Positions 7,333 through 16,670 of a stretch of 64,000 nt of DNA are shown here, one piece after another. The DNA comes from Rhizobium sp. ZPR4 (GTDB lineage Bacteria; Pseudomonadota; Alphaproteobacteria; Rhizobiales; Rhizobiaceae). The notes under the pieces are model-generated. The model saw only the letters and a list, made by a program, of their open reading frames with translations, was not told the DNA's origin and did no database searches. The stretch's first letter is position 1. Each line of letters starts with the position of its first letter. The position numbers were made by a program, and so were the translations under genes. Location of the stretch: the NCBI RefSeq assembly GCF_040215725.1, contig NZ_CP157967.1, positions 620,001 to 684,000 of the forward strand, read 5' to 3'.

Positions 7333-8853
7333 CTAAACCTTTCTGCCGCTCGATTTTCCATCGATCTCGTGCCATTTGCGGCCGTCGCGTTCAATGAGTT
7401 CGTCGGCGGAGGCCGGGCCGGTGCTGCCGGGGGCGTAAGGATCGGGCTTGCCGCCTTCGGCCCAAAGGTCGAGGAAGGGCTGCACGGCAGCCCAGCCGGC
7501 CTCGATGCCGTCGGCGCGCTGGAACAGCGTTTGGTCGCCGACGAAGAGTTCGTAGAACAGGCTTTCATAGCCAGTCTGCTTGCCGATGTCGAAATTGTCG
7601 GCATAGCGGAAATCGAGCGAAACTGGCGCGGTTTTCAGCACCAGACCTGGCGACTTGATCGAGATTTCCATATCCAGGCCCTCGTCGGGCTGCACTTGGA
7701 TGATGAGCCTGTTCGGCGGCAATTCGGGACGGGAACCGTGGCGCGGGAATTGCGCGAAGGGCACCGGCCGGAAGGTGATGACCACTTCCGTATCGCGCGC
7801 TTTCATTGCCTTGCCGGTGCGCAGATAGAAGGGCACGCCGGCCCAGCGCCAGGTGTCGACGAAGAGCTTCAGCGCCACGAAGGTTTCGGTGCTGCTGTCC
7901 GGTGCGACGTCGGCTGTCTCGGTGAAGGCAGGCAGGTCCCTGCCGGCGATCGGGCCGGCCGTATAGGCGCCGCGTACGCCATTCTTGGCCGCTTCCTCAC
8001 GCGAGTAGGGGCGCAGGGCCTTCAGCACCTTGCCCTTTTCGTTGCGGATGGATTCGGCGTCGAAGCTGTTCGGCGGTTCCATCGCCACCATCGCCAGCAG
8101 CTGAAAGAGGTGGTTGGGCACCATGTCGCGAAGCGCGCCGGTCGCGTCATAGAATTTGCCGCGCGTGCCGACGTCAACCAGCTCGGCTGCCGTGATCTGC
8201 ACGTGGTCGATATAGTTGTTGTTCCACAGCGCCTCGATCATCATGTTGGCGAAGCGCGTCGTCATGATGTTCTGGACGGTTTCTTTGCCGAGGAAATGGT
8301 CGATGCGGTAGATTTGGCTTTCGTGAATGTGGTTCAGCAGCCGGGCGTTCAATGCCTGTGCCGAGGCGAGATCATTGCCGAAGGGTTTTTCAATCGCAAT
8401 GCGGCGGAAGGCGCCGGTTGCCTCGTTCATCAGCCCGTTTTCGGAAAGCTTCTCGGCGATATCGCCGAAGAAGCGCGGCGGCACGGCGAAATAAAAGGCT
8501 GCATTGGCGGTCGGCGCATGCGAGAGATAGTCCGAAATCTCCTTGTAGACGCCATTCTGGGTGAAATCGCCGGAGATGTAGCTGATGCGCTTGCGCAGGC
8601 TGTCCCACGCCGCCTGCCGCTCCGGATCGTCCATGTCACCGGAGGTCTTCAGGAATGATTCCAGACGGTCCAGCAGCATCTCGACGCCACCGGTCTCGAT
8701 GCCTATGCCGAGGATATGCAAATCCTCTCCGATAAGCCCGCTGCGGGTCATGTTGATGAGCGTCGGGATCAGCAGGCGCCGGGTGAGATCGCCGGCGGCG
8801 CCGAAGATCACGAATGTCAGCGGTGGGGCTGGTGCGACGTCTGGGGTGGTCAT
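7333..8853 (-). CDS. zwf: Glucose-6-phosphate 1-dehydrogenase
   Basis: A 506-residue enzyme oxidising glucose 6-phosphate to 6-phosphogluconolactone with NAD(P)+, the entry to the Entner-Doudoroff and oxidative pentose phosphate routes. The N-terminal dinucleotide site is FGAAGDLTRR (about residues 17-26), where the usual motif is GASGDL. EKPFGND and the active-site block RIDHFLGKETVQN (near 190) with catalytic His are intact. AAGGAGAT precedes the ATG. In many rhizobia the main zwf is in an operon with pgl and edd; neither is next to this gene, so it may be a second paralogue. Confidence 0.93.
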   Translation of the reverse strand: MTTPDVAPAPPLTFVIFGAAGDLTRRLLIPTLINMTRSGLIGEDLHILGIGIETGGVEMLLDRLESFLKTSGDMDDPERQAAWDSLRKRISYISGDFTQNGVYKEISDYLSHAPTANAAFYFAVPPRFFGDIAEKLSENGLMNEATGAFRRIAIEKPFGNDLASAQALNARLLNHIHESQIYRIDHFLGKETVQNIMTTRFANMMIEALWNNNYIDHVQITAAELVDVGTRGKFYDATGALRDMVPNHLFQLLAMVAMEPPNSFDAESIRNEKGKVLKALRPYSREEAAKNGVRGAYTAGPIAGRDLPAFTETADVAPDSSTETFVALKLFVDTWRWAGVPFYLRTGKAMKARDTEVVITFRPVPFAQFPRHGSRPELPPNRLIIQVQPDEGLDMEISIKSPGLVLKTAPVSLDFRYADNFDIGKQTGYESLFYELFVGDQTLFQRADGIEAGWAAVQPFLDLWAEGGKPDPYAPGSTGPASADELIERDGRKWHEIDGKSSGRKV

Positions 8854-9025
8854 GCACGGATCTCCTTCTGGCGGCCATACTCGGGGCTTCTGGACGACAT
8901 CGACTATCTCCTCGGAGCTGTTGCTGTCTCAGCTTTGGTTATAGGTGTTCTAGCGCGGGCCGACGTCGGTTGTCGATGGGATCGACGCACCGCCGTCAGC
9001 CGGTATTTCGGGATTGGCAAGTAGT

Positions 9026-9796
9026 CTATTTCTTCACGGCGACCATGAAGAGCCGCGGGAAGCGCAGCAGCACCCTGCCATCGACAAGCGGCGGATAGGC
9101 TTTTTCTATGCGCTTCAGATATTCGGCGGCGAAGGCATCGCGATGCTCGGCGCCGGCATGGTCGAGATAGGGGCGCAGGCCCGTGCCCTTCACCCATTCG
9201 ACGATCGCTGCCGCATTTTCCAGCGCGTGATTGTAGTTGGTGTGCCAGATATCGACGCGCTGCGACTTGCCGATCAGCCTGTTGTAATAGACCGAAGGTG
9301 CCGGCAACGGGTTGCGACGTACGCTCTTCTTTGCGAAGGCATCGCTCCAGGGGCCGTTCTTCGCGGTCTCTTCCATCATCAAATGGCTCTGCTCGGTCAG
9401 ATTGTCAGGCATCTGCACGGCAAGCACGCCGCCCGGCTTCAGCCCATCCATCAACTCATCGAGAATGTCGAGATGGTTCGGCAGCCACTGGAACACGGCA
9501 TTGGCAAAGAGCAGATCCACGGGCTCTTCCGGTCGCCATGTGGCGAGATCGGCCTTTTCAAAGTGTGTGCCGGGCATGCGCTTGCGCGCGGCCTCCAGCA
9601 TATTGTCATCGCTGTCGAGGCCGGAGACGCCGACAGCGCCATAGCGCTCGACGATCAGCTCGGTCGAGTTGCCGGGGCCGCAACCGAGGTCGATCGCGCG
9701 CTCGACGCGCTGCAGCGGCACTTGTGCCAGCAGGTCGCGCGCCGGGCGCGTGCGTTCATCCTCGAATTTCACATATTGGCCGGCAGACCATGCCAT
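9026..9796 (-). CDS. tam: Trans-aconitate 2-methyltransferase
   Basis: A 256-residue class I SAM-dependent methyltransferase. The N-terminus ([19 protein letters not shown]) and the SAM-binding [15 protein letters not shown] (near residue 36), [12 protein letters not shown] and [11 protein letters not shown] are all characteristic of Tam, which methylates trans-aconitate, a spontaneous inhibitory by-product of the citric acid cycle. GAGGA precedes the ATG. It sits 15 bases downstream of the TerC-family gene in the same direction and may be cotranscribed with it. Confidence 0.9.
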   Translation of the reverse strand: MAWSAGQYVKFEDERTRPARDLLAQVPLQRVERAIDLGCGPGNSTELIVERYGAVGVSGLDSDDNMLEAARKRMPGTHFEKADLATWRPEEPVDLLFANAVFQWLPNHLDILDELMDGLKPGGVLAVQMPDNLTEQSHLMMEETAKNGPWSDAFAKKSVRRNPLPAPSVYYNRLIGKSQRVDIWHTNYNHALENAAAIVEWVKGTGLRPYLDHAGAEHRDAFAAEYLKRIEKAYPPLVDGRVLLRFPRLFMVAVKK

Positions 9797-9811
9797 AATC
9801 GTATCCTCTTC

Positions 9812-11371
9812 CTAGATTGCATATTCCAACGGTTGAATCCGCACTTTGTCGATATTTCGGCCATTGAGCTTGACCACTTCGAAAGCGAGCCGGCCGGAGT
9901 TGAAGCGCTCGCCCTCATGCGGCAGATGGCCGAGGCCCCACAGGATGAAACCGGCAAGCGTCGAATAACGATCCGTCTCATCGACAAGGTCTATGCCGAC
10001 CAGCTTGGAGAGGTGGCGAATGTCGATCCAGCCGTCGACGGTCAGCGATCCGTCCTCGCCCTTGTCGATCGTCAGCGGCTCGTTGTCCTCGTCGGGGAAT
10101 TCGCCGGCGATGGCCTCGAAAAGGTCCGTCGTCGTCACCAGGCCTTCGATCTCGCCATATTCGTCGAGCACCAGCGCCATTGCCTGGTTCTGATGGCGCA
10201 GCCGCTCCATCAGCTTCAGCACGTTGATGCTTTCATGCACGGCCAGCGGCTGGCGGATCGAGCGCTCCAGATCTATCTCGCCCGTCTGCGTGAGATCTCG
10301 CAGGACGTCGCGCGCGCTGGCGACGCCGACGAAGTCGTCGAGGCTGCCGCGCACGACCGGAAAGCGCGAATGGCCGATCTCGATCACGCGGCGCTGCTGT
10401 TCCTCGCGCGGCTTGTCGAGATCGAGCCAGACGATATCGGTGCGTGGCGTCATGATCGAGCGGACAGATCGATCCGCCAGCGTGAGTACGCCGTGGATCA
10501 TGTCTTTCTCTTCGGCGGAGAAGACCTCTTCGCTGATGCTTTCCTGAGTGCTCTTCTCGGCCGCCTCGCCATGCGCGCCCTGCGGCCGTTTCGCCCCGAG
10601 CAGGCCGAGGACGGCGTCGGCGGTGCGATTGCGGATATTGGTCGGCGTGATCAGCCGTTCCTTGTTGCGCCGGGCAAGCTGGTTCAGCGCTTCGATGATG
10701 ATCGAGAAGCCGATGGCCGCATAGAGATAGCCCTTCGGCACATGGAAGCCGAAGCCTTCGACCACAAGTGAGAAGCCGATCATCATCAGGAAACCGAGGC
10801 AGAGGATGACGACGGTCGGATGTTTCGAGACGAAGGCCATCAGTGGCTTCGACAAGAACAGCATGACGCCGACCGCAAAAACCACGGCGACCATCATGAT
10901 GGAGAGCTCCTGCACCATGCCGACGGCGGTGATGACGCTGTCGAGCGAGAAGATGGCATCGAGCACGACGATCTGCACGATCACCTGCCAGAAGACGGCA
11001 TGGACCACCTTCTTTTCGCCCTGTGATTCATGTCCCTCCAGCCGCTCATGCAGCTCCATCGTGCCCTTGAACAGCAGGAACAGGCCGCCGAAGATCAGGA
11101 TGAGGTCGCGGCCGGACAGGCTGAAGCCCCAGATTGAGATCAGCGGCGCCGTCAGCGTCACGACCCAGGCGATGGAGGCAAGCAGCGCGAGGCGGATAAT
11201 GAGGGCCAGCGCCAGGCCGATCATGCGCGCCGCGTCACGCTGGTGGGGCGGCAGCTTGTCGGCCAGAATCGCGATAAAGACGAGATTGTCGATACCGAGA
11301 ACAATCTCGAGAACGATCAGGGTAGCAAGACCGATCCAGGCGGAAGGGTCGGATAGCCAGTCGAAGATCAT
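9812..11371 (-). CDS. TerC-family membrane protein with CBS pair and CorC/HlyC domain
   Basis: A 519-residue three-part protein. Residues 1-240 are a TerC-like domain of about seven membrane segments with the hallmark [17 protein letters not shown] near residue 20 and [15 protein letters not shown] near 130, acidic residues implicated in metal binding. Two CBS domains follow (about 300-420, including [11 protein letters not shown] and [14 protein letters not shown]), then a C-terminal transporter-associated domain (about 430-515). TerC relatives export manganese or calcium. No ribosome site is visible before the ATG, whose position is fixed by family alignment. A GC-rich leader with two hairpins lies upstream. 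Confidence 0.88.
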   Translation of the reverse strand: MIFDWLSDPSAWIGLATLIVLEIVLGIDNLVFIAILADKLPPHQRDAARMIGLALALIIRLALLASIAWVVTLTAPLISIWGFSLSGRDLILIFGGLFLLFKGTMELHERLEGHESQGEKKVVHAVFWQVIVQIVVLDAIFSLDSVITAVGMVQELSIMMVAVVFAVGVMLFLSKPLMAFVSKHPTVVILCLGFLMMIGFSLVVEGFGFHVPKGYLYAAIGFSIIIEALNQLARRNKERLITPTNIRNRTADAVLGLLGAKRPQGAHGEAAEKSTQESISEEVFSAEEKDMIHGVLTLADRSVRSIMTPRTDIVWLDLDKPREEQQRRVIEIGHSRFPVVRGSLDDFVGVASARDVLRDLTQTGEIDLERSIRQPLAVHESINVLKLMERLRHQNQAMALVLDEYGEIEGLVTTTDLFEAIAGEFPDEDNEPLTIDKGEDGSLTVDGWIDIRHLSKLVGIDLVDETDRYSTLAGFILWGLGHLPHEGERFNSGRLAFEVVKLNGRNIDKVRIQPLEYAI

Positions 11372-11385
11372 TAATGTGCAAGCTT

Positions 11386-11464
11386 GGCGCTGGCCGTTGC
11401 GGGCCTGCCAATTCTTTCCTTCTGTTTGTCGGGTGAGATGCCGCGCGCCGACGTTACCGCGCGG
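11386..11464 (-). promoter_or_regulatory. Structured leader candidate upstream of the TerC-family gene
   Basis: Two stem-loops occur in the 5' leader on the minus strand: 11441-11464 (CCGCGCG with CGCGCGG, 10-base loop) and 11386-11409 (GGCAGGCC with GGCCAGCGCC, CGCAAC loop). TerC-family genes are often controlled by the yybP-ykoY manganese riboswitch. I do not see its conserved loop sequences here, so the identity is open. The rest of the 335-bp gap to 11706 shows nothing I can assign. Confidence 0.3.
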
Positions 11465-11706
11465 CTCATACAGCCGTCGCTATCCGGATCGCTATTTGTC
11501 GGGCCGGCTTTCCTGGAGCAGGAACTATAAGGCTCGCTTTCGGGCATGGGCGGCAATCTGGACACGAAATGACATTTGCGCAAGGGCATCGGATAAATCA
11601 GTCTATCCGGATTGCATGACACTTTTTCGAAAATGCCTCCGCAGCGCCCGGTTGAGTCGAGCGGTGCAAGCAACTACTGGGATTTCTTCAACGAGGCCGG
11701 CAGAGT

Positions 11707-12747
11707 TCAAAATTTCGTGATGACGCTGATGCCCTTGCCCTCGGCCTTGTCGAGCGACATCAGCGCCGGGACGGCCTCTTCCAGGCTGATCCTGCGGCCG
11801 ATGAGCTTCTGCGGCGCGATCTTGCCGGCCGCGAGCATGTCGAGCATGGCATCATAGCGCCAGGCCTGCATGCCGTGGCTGCCGTAGATTTCGAGCTCGT
11901 GACCGATGACCTGCGCCATCGGGATCTGCGGTGTCGCGTAATCGCCGAGCATGAGGCCGACCTGCACATGCCGGCCGCGTCGGCGCAGGTTCTTGATGGA
12001 GTTGAAGCAGGTGGCGGGGTGGCCGAGCGCGTCGATCGAGACATGGGCGCCGCCCTTGGTGATCTCGCGCACTGCCTCCGCCACATCGGCGACCTCAGCC
12101 GCATTGATGGTCGCGACAGCCCCGCATTCGCGCGCAAAGGCCAGCTTCTCGTCGGAGATATCGACGGCGATGGCATTGGCGCCGAGGGCGCTCGCGATCA
12201 TGATGGCAGACAGGCCGACACCGCCGCAGCCATGCACGGCGATCCACTCGCCCGGACGGGTCTTCGCCTGGTCGGCAACGGCGCGGAAGGAGGTGGCGAA
12301 ACGGCAGCCGAGGCTTGCCGCCGTCGCGTCATCGACCGCATCAGGCAGATGGACGAGATTGGTATCGGCGTAGTCGATCGCGACATATTCGGCGAAAGAA
12401 CCCCAATGGGTGAAGCCGGGCTGGAACTGGCTGGGGCAGACCTGCTGGTTGCCGGAATGGCATTCGGCGCAATGACCGCAGCCGGAAACGAAAGGAACGG
12501 TGACGCGATCGCCGACCTTGAAGCGCACGACGCCGCGGCCCGTCGCGACCACCTTGCCGGCAAGCTCATGGCCGGGCACATGCGGCAGCTTGATATCCGG
12601 ATCATGACCCATCCAGCCATGCCAGTCGCTGCGGCAAAGGCCGGTCGCGCCGATCGCGATCACAACGCCGTCTTCGCCCGGTGTCGGGTCAGGCAGGGTA
12701 CGGATTTCGGGTGTTGCCTCGAAGGCCTCGTAATACATCGCTTTCAT
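11707..12747 (-). CDS. Zinc-dependent alcohol dehydrogenase
   Basis: A 346-residue medium-chain dehydrogenase. The catalytic zinc ligands appear as GLCRSDWHG (Cys near residue 37) and [12 protein letters not shown] (GHE near 59). The structural zinc lobe is [15 protein letters not shown] (four Cys, about residues 91-105). The cofactor site is [15 protein letters not shown] near 170. The pattern fits NAD-dependent alcohol or aldehyde dehydrogenases of the AdhA/YdjJ kind. The substrate cannot be told from sequence. The ATG at 12747 follows AGGGAGAT; 20 more codons upstream are open but lack family resemblance. It is transcribed alone, ahead of a dispersed repeat. Confidence 0.9.
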   Translation of the reverse strand: MKAMYYEAFEATPEIRTLPDPTPGEDGVVIAIGATGLCRSDWHGWMGHDPDIKLPHVPGHELAGKVVATGRGVVRFKVGDRVTVPFVSGCGHCAECHSGNQQVCPSQFQPGFTHWGSFAEYVAIDYADTNLVHLPDAVDDATAASLGCRFATSFRAVADQAKTRPGEWIAVHGCGGVGLSAIMIASALGANAIAVDISDEKLAFARECGAVATINAAEVADVAEAVREITKGGAHVSIDALGHPATCFNSIKNLRRRGRHVQVGLMLGDYATPQIPMAQVIGHELEIYGSHGMQAWRYDAMLDMLAAGKIAPQKLIGRRISLEEAVPALMSLDKAEGKGISVITKF

Positions 12748-12939
12748 GGGGGATCTCCCTCTCTCCTGACGATCCGTGCCGCTCATCACTTTTGCTGATG
12801 GACCCATTCGTCAAGTTGTTGTTTCGACGCATGAAAATTGCGCTATGAATGCGATATCGGGCGCTTTGTTGCAAATGGATTTTGCCGTGCAGTTTCTGCT
12901 TGACCCTCGGGTTGTGCGGTTATTTGCTCTTCGCCACCC

Positions 12940-13040
12940 AGAGCAATCCCAGGAAAATTGCGCAGCGGTTTTGCGTCCGGAATTGCGTGAAAACAAAAAG
13001 ATAGAGCGGTTCAGAGATTCCGTGAAAAGCTGAACCGCTC
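12940..13040. repeat. Dispersed palindromic repeat, family 1, copy 2
   Basis: Core AGAGCAATCCCAGGAAAATT, then GCAGCGGTTTTGCGTCCGG, followed by an 11-bp inverted repeat GAGCGGTTCAG (13004-13014) and CTGAACCGCTC (13030-13040). It fills most of the 310-bp gap between the alcohol dehydrogenase and the aminotransferase, ending 17 bases before the latter's start, so it is transcribed in that gene's leader. Confidence 0.8.
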
Positions 13041-13057
13041 CAAGAGAGGAAACCACC

Positions 13058-13945
13058 ATGTCCGTCGATACGTCGCCCCGCACCACCACCTGGACCTATG
13101 TCGAGGGAGAATGGCTTTCCGGCAATCCGCCGCTGATCGGGCCGACCTCGCATGCCATGTGGCTGGGCTCGACCGTGTTCGACGGCGCGCGCTGGTTCGA
13201 TGGCATCGCGCCCGATCTCGACCTCCATTGCCAGCGCATCAATCGCTCGGCCGTCGCCATGGGGCTGAAGCCGGTCAAGACGTCTGAGGAGATCGAGGCG
13301 CTCGCCTGGGAAGGCATCAAGAAATTCGACGGCAAGACGCCGATCTACATCAAGCCGATGTATTGGGGCGAACATGGTTCGCCGGGCAGCGTCGTTGCCG
13401 TCGATGCGGAATCGACGCGCTTCGCCCTCTGCCTGTTCGAGGCACCCCTTGGCGGCACCGGCGGCATCACGCTGACGGTCTCGCCCTTCCGCCGCCCGTC
13501 GCCGGAAACAGCAATGACCGACGCCAAGGCCGGCTCGCTTTATCCGAACAGCGGTCGCATGATCCTTGAGGCGAGAAACCGCGGCTTCAACAATGCGCTG
13601 GTGCGCGACATGAACGGCAATGTCGTCGAGACGGCGTCGTCCAATGTCTTCATGGTCAAGGATGGCATCGTCTATACGCCGATCGCCAACCGCACCTTCC
13701 TTGCCGGCATCACCCGCGCTCGCGTCATCGGCCTGCTGCGCCAGGAAGGTTTCGACGTGCGCGAGGAAACCCTGTCCGTCGAACAGTTCATGGCCGCCGA
13801 CGAAATTTTCACGACCGGCAACTATTCCAAGGTCGTCAGCGTCAACCGTCTGGATGATCGCGAATTCCAGGAAGGCCCGGTCGCCCGCAAGGCACTGGAA
13901 CTTTATATGGATTGGGCTCACGGTCGCAGCGCCAGCGAAGAGTGA
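13058..13945 (+). CDS. Class IV PLP aminotransferase, branched-chain type
   Basis: A 295-residue fold-type IV aminotransferase. The PLP-binding lysine is in TDAKAGSLYPNSGRMI (Lys near residue 158), followed by ALVRDMNGNVVETASSNVFMV, whose ETASSN block contacts PLP. FDGARWFDG near the N-terminus is the family substrate loop. These features fit branched-chain amino acid aminotransferases (IlvE-like) that interconvert Val, Leu, Ile and their keto acids; D-amino-acid or aminodeoxychorismate activity cannot be excluded. AGAGAGGA precedes the ATG. The gene is convergent with the GNAT gene 28 bases downstream. Confidence 0.88.
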   Translation: MSVDTSPRTTTWTYVEGEWLSGNPPLIGPTSHAMWLGSTVFDGARWFDGIAPDLDLHCQRINRSAVAMGLKPVKTSEEIEALAWEGIKKFDGKTPIYIKPMYWGEHGSPGSVVAVDAESTRFALCLFEAPLGGTGGITLTVSPFRRPSPETAMTDAKAGSLYPNSGRMILEARNRGFNNALVRDMNGNVVETASSNVFMVKDGIVYTPIANRTFLAGITRARVIGLLRQEGFDVREETLSVEQFMAADEIFTTGNYSKVVSVNRLDDREFQEGPVARKALELYMDWAHGRSASEE

Positions 13946-13973
13946 GTTTTGGCTGGCCACCGAGGCGATGGGA

Positions 13974-14513
13974 TCATTGCCTCCGGCTATCAGCCTCGAA
14001 GGCAGCCCTCGTCATGCTGTAGGAGGCGAATGGCTCGTCGTGATAGGTGGTCCGGCGCGGCTGCGACAGGCCGAGCTTTTGCGCGACGCGGATGGATGCA
14101 GCGTTTCCGGGCGCGATATCGGCAATCACACGGTCGAGTTCAAGTGTCTGGAAGGCATGGGCAAGAACGGGCTTTGCCGCTTCCGTCGCATAGCCTTTAC
14201 CCCAGGCAAGCCTGTTCAGCCGCCATCCGATCTCGATGTCAGGCCCGATGGCGTCGGCGGGTATCAGCAATATCCAGCCGAGGAATTGCCTGGGATTATC
14301 TTTGGCGCGGATCGACCAATATCCGAGACCGTCACCGAAGCTCGTTTCGATCCGACCTTTTACGAAGGTTCGATGCGCGATGATGTCCTGCCACGGGCCG
14401 GGAATGAAGCGCGTCACGTCCGGGTCGCGATCCATGGCGATGCAGTCGTCAAGGTCGGCCATGATGCGAGGCAGAAGCATCAGTCGCGCGGTTTCAAAGC
14501 TTGGAAGCGCCAT
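13974..14513 (-). CDS. GNAT N-acetyltransferase, RimJ/RimL-like
   Basis: A 179-residue acetyltransferase of the GNAT superfamily, RimJ/RimL branch. It begins FETARLMLLPRIMADLDD, typical of this branch. The acetyl-CoA site is LAWGKGYATEAAKPVLAHAF (about residues 103-122), and the late strand ASIRVAQKLGL is conserved. The substrate could be a ribosomal protein N-terminus, an antibiotic or a small amine. It is monocistronic. Confidence 0.85.
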   Translation of the reverse strand: MALPSFETARLMLLPRIMADLDDCIAMDRDPDVTRFIPGPWQDIIAHRTFVKGRIETSFGDGLGYWSIRAKDNPRQFLGWILLIPADAIGPDIEIGWRLNRLAWGKGYATEAAKPVLAHAFQTLELDRVIADIAPGNAASIRVAQKLGLSQPRRTTYHDEPFASYSMTRAAFEADSRRQ

Positions 14514-14584
14514 AGAGATATCCCCACAACTGCCAATGGTGAGAGAATAGCAAAAGCGCGTTTGAGCTCAACATGGCTTCAGTA

Positions 14585-14610
14585 GAATCGCGGCTATTGG
14601 GCCGCGATTC
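14585..14610. terminator. Hairpin downstream of the MFS gene
   Basis: A 10-bp perfect stem, GAATCGCGGC and GCCGCGATTC, has a six-base loop. It lies 40 bases beyond the stop of the minus-strand MFS gene. The following minus-strand sequence is only weakly T-rich; on the plus strand ATTTT follows. Confidence 0.45.
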
Positions 14611-14649
14611 GGATTTTCAATGCCGGGCATCAAGCGCGAGCGAAGCAGG

Positions 14650-15879
14650 CTATTCCGCTTCTTTCTTCGGGCTAACCCACCAGCAATAAACGGCTCCGAG
14701 CGCCAGCAGCACGCAGGTTCCGAGGAACACGGCGCGCATGCCGATATGGCCGCCGACGAAGCCGCCCATGACCGGGCCTGCCACCTGACCGACATATTGG
14801 GACGAGATGGAAAGGCCGAGAATGCTGCCCGTCGCTGCATCGGGCACGTTATGCCGGATGACGGCGGTGATGCAGGGCAGAAGACCGCCGAGCGCCACGC
14901 CCATCAGGAAGCGCAAGCCGATCAACTGCCAGGCCGAGGTCACGAAAGCCTGCGGTATCAACAGCAACGCCGCGACGGCAAGGGCTGCCATGATGACGCT
15001 CCAGTAGCCGATGCGGTCGGCGAGCTTGCCGAGCCAGGAGGACGACAGGATGCTGCCGAGCGCTGCAGCCGCCATGACGACGCCCGACACCATCGTCACG
15101 TTGGCGTCTGTGACGAACTGCGCGACATAGACGGTGATGATCGGCTCGATCGACATATTGGCGAGCATCAAAAGCAGGCCGAGCGACAGCATGGCGATAA
15201 CCGGGCGCTTGTCCGGAATGGAGGCCCAGCTGCCGCTCGCCTTCGCGGCCTTCTTGCGCGCCGTGGATTTCTCCTCCTTGATCAGAAACGTCGTCGCCAG
15301 AAACGTGAAGAAGATCACGCCGCCGGCAAGCAGAAATGTGCCGCGAATGCCGATAACAGGCGGCAGCGCGCCGCCGATCAGCGGTCCGACGAGATTGCCG
15401 GCCATGATGCCGGCCGATAATGTGCCGAGCGCCCATGCCGAGCGGTGCTTCGGCGTCTGCGCCGCCACCAGCACCATCGATCCGGAGGCATAGCCGCCGG
15501 CAAGGCCGGTGAACAGGCGCAGCGCCACCAGCTGCCAGACATTGCCCGCCATGCCCATCAGCGAGATGGCGATCGTCATGCCCAGGCTCGCGCGGATCAG
15601 CATCAGCTTGCGGCCATAGATATCGCCGAGCCGCCCCCAGAGCGGCGCGACGAAGGCGGCAGCAAAGAAGGTGGCGCCATAGGCGATGCCGGACCATTGC
15701 ACGATCGCGGCCTTATCGCTGACGCCGAGTTCCTCGACGTAAAGCGGCAGGAAGGGGAGCAGCAGCGTCATCGCCACGATTGTTGTGAACGAGCCGACGA
15801 GCGCGACAATCAGGTTGCGCATCCAGTGGGCGGTCTCCGGCTCGGCCGGTGCGGCTGCATCCCATCTCGTCTCGGTCAT
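14650..15879 (-). CDS. Major facilitator superfamily transporter (DHA1-like)
   Basis: A 409-residue protein with about 12 membrane segments. The loop 2-3 motif is PLWGRLGDIYGRKLMLIRAS (near residue 80), and the second half repeats it as SSWLGKLADRIGYW. LRLFTGLAGGYASGS and LVGPLIGGALPPV are typical of drug/proton antiporters of the DHA1 group. The cytoplasmic loop between halves is basic (KEEKSTARKKAAKASG). Its start overlaps the stop of the PEBP-like gene by four bases (ATGA), so the two form an operon. The substrate is unknown. Confidence 0.88.
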   Translation of the reverse strand: MTETRWDAAAPAEPETAHWMRNLIVALVGSFTTIVAMTLLLPFLPLYVEELGVSDKAAIVQWSGIAYGATFFAAAFVAPLWGRLGDIYGRKLMLIRASLGMTIAISLMGMAGNVWQLVALRLFTGLAGGYASGSMVLVAAQTPKHRSAWALGTLSAGIMAGNLVGPLIGGALPPVIGIRGTFLLAGGVIFFTFLATTFLIKEEKSTARKKAAKASGSWASIPDKRPVIAMLSLGLLLMLANMSIEPIITVYVAQFVTDANVTMVSGVVMAAAALGSILSSSWLGKLADRIGYWSVIMAALAVAALLLIPQAFVTSAWQLIGLRFLMGVALGGLLPCITAVIRHNVPDAATGSILGLSISSQYVGQVAGPVMGGFVGGHIGMRAVFLGTCVLLALGAVYCWWVSPKKEAE

Positions 15880-16562
15880 TTCTCGGCCTTTGCATTCAAT
15901 GTGTAAAACAATTCCTGGCTACCCGATGCCAGGATATGACCCTTCGCGGCGGCGATGAGATCGGCGCGGGTGAAGAGATCGGGAAGATTCAGCTGGTCGA
16001 CGTCGAGCGCATAGACGGTGACGTGGTAGCTGTGGATGCGTTCGTCATTCCAGGGCGGGCAGGCGCCCATATAGCCGCCATGCGGCCCGTTCTTCAAATT
16101 GCCGCCGCCGGCTCCGTTCTGACCGCGTCGCCCATAGGCCGTGCGTTCAAGCGGCAAGCCGGTGGAGGAGGGGCCGTTTCCATCCGTGCCTTCGGCAAGG
16201 CTGGCGCGTGACGCCGGGATATCGGCCAGCACCCAATGGACGAATTCCATCCGCTTGAAATCCTTCGGAATGGTCTTGTCGTCCTTGTTGAATAGCGAAA
16301 AATCCGTGGGAACGTCGGGGTCGACCATGGTCAGCGCATAGGAGCGGGTTCCCTTCGGCCCCTTCGACCATGAGACGCCCAGGCTCTTGTTCGGTCCGGA
16401 TGCCGACTTGTCGGACCCTGTCGAAATGCAGGAGGCGTTTTCCGGCAGCAGCATACGTCCATCGCTCTTTGCAAAGGTCACCTTGAGATCGGCCGATAGC
16501 GCCGGCGTGGCGACGGCTGTTGCGATGACGATGGCGTTCAGAACTTTGAGCATGGTTTTCAT
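15876..16562 (-). CDS. Secreted YbhB/YbcL-type phosphatidylethanolamine-binding family protein
   Basis: A 228-residue PEBP (Raf-kinase-inhibitor-like) protein. Residues 1-23 are a Sec signal peptide ending ATPALSA. The ligand-pocket blocks are YALTMVDPDVPTDFS (near residue 77), FVHWVLADIPAS (near 109) and GPHGGYMGACPPWNDERIHSY (20-odd residues at about 159-180, including the conserved CPP and H). Bacterial members are mostly of unknown role. It is the first gene of an operon with the MFS transporter. Confidence 0.88.
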   Translation of the reverse strand: MKTMLKVLNAIVIATAVATPALSADLKVTFAKSDGRMLLPENASCISTGSDKSASGPNKSLGVSWSKGPKGTRSYALTMVDPDVPTDFSLFNKDDKTIPKDFKRMEFVHWVLADIPASRASLAEGTDGNGPSSTGLPLERTAYGRRGQNGAGGGNLKNGPHGGYMGACPPWNDERIHSYHVTVYALDVDQLNLPDLFTRADLIAAAKGHILASGSQELFYTLNAKAEK

Positions 16563-16670
16563 GATGTTGCCCTTTCGTGTTGCGGCTCCTCTGAGCCTTC
16601 GAGGGCAGGATCTAACAAATTCGTGCCGAGCGGCTGCGCACGCAAACGCTCAAAATGCGGTCGGAAACGC

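Noticed and set aside
7228..8658. Open frame of 476 codons on the plus strand
   Set aside because: It runs antisense to zwf and across the end of the phosphoesterase gene, with no family resemblance.
9014..10771. Open frame of 585 codons on the plus strand
   Set aside because: It spans the antisense strands of tam and the TerC-family gene, both well supported.
12920..13960. Open frame of 346 codons on the minus strand
   Set aside because: It is antisense to the class IV aminotransferase and includes the dispersed repeat.
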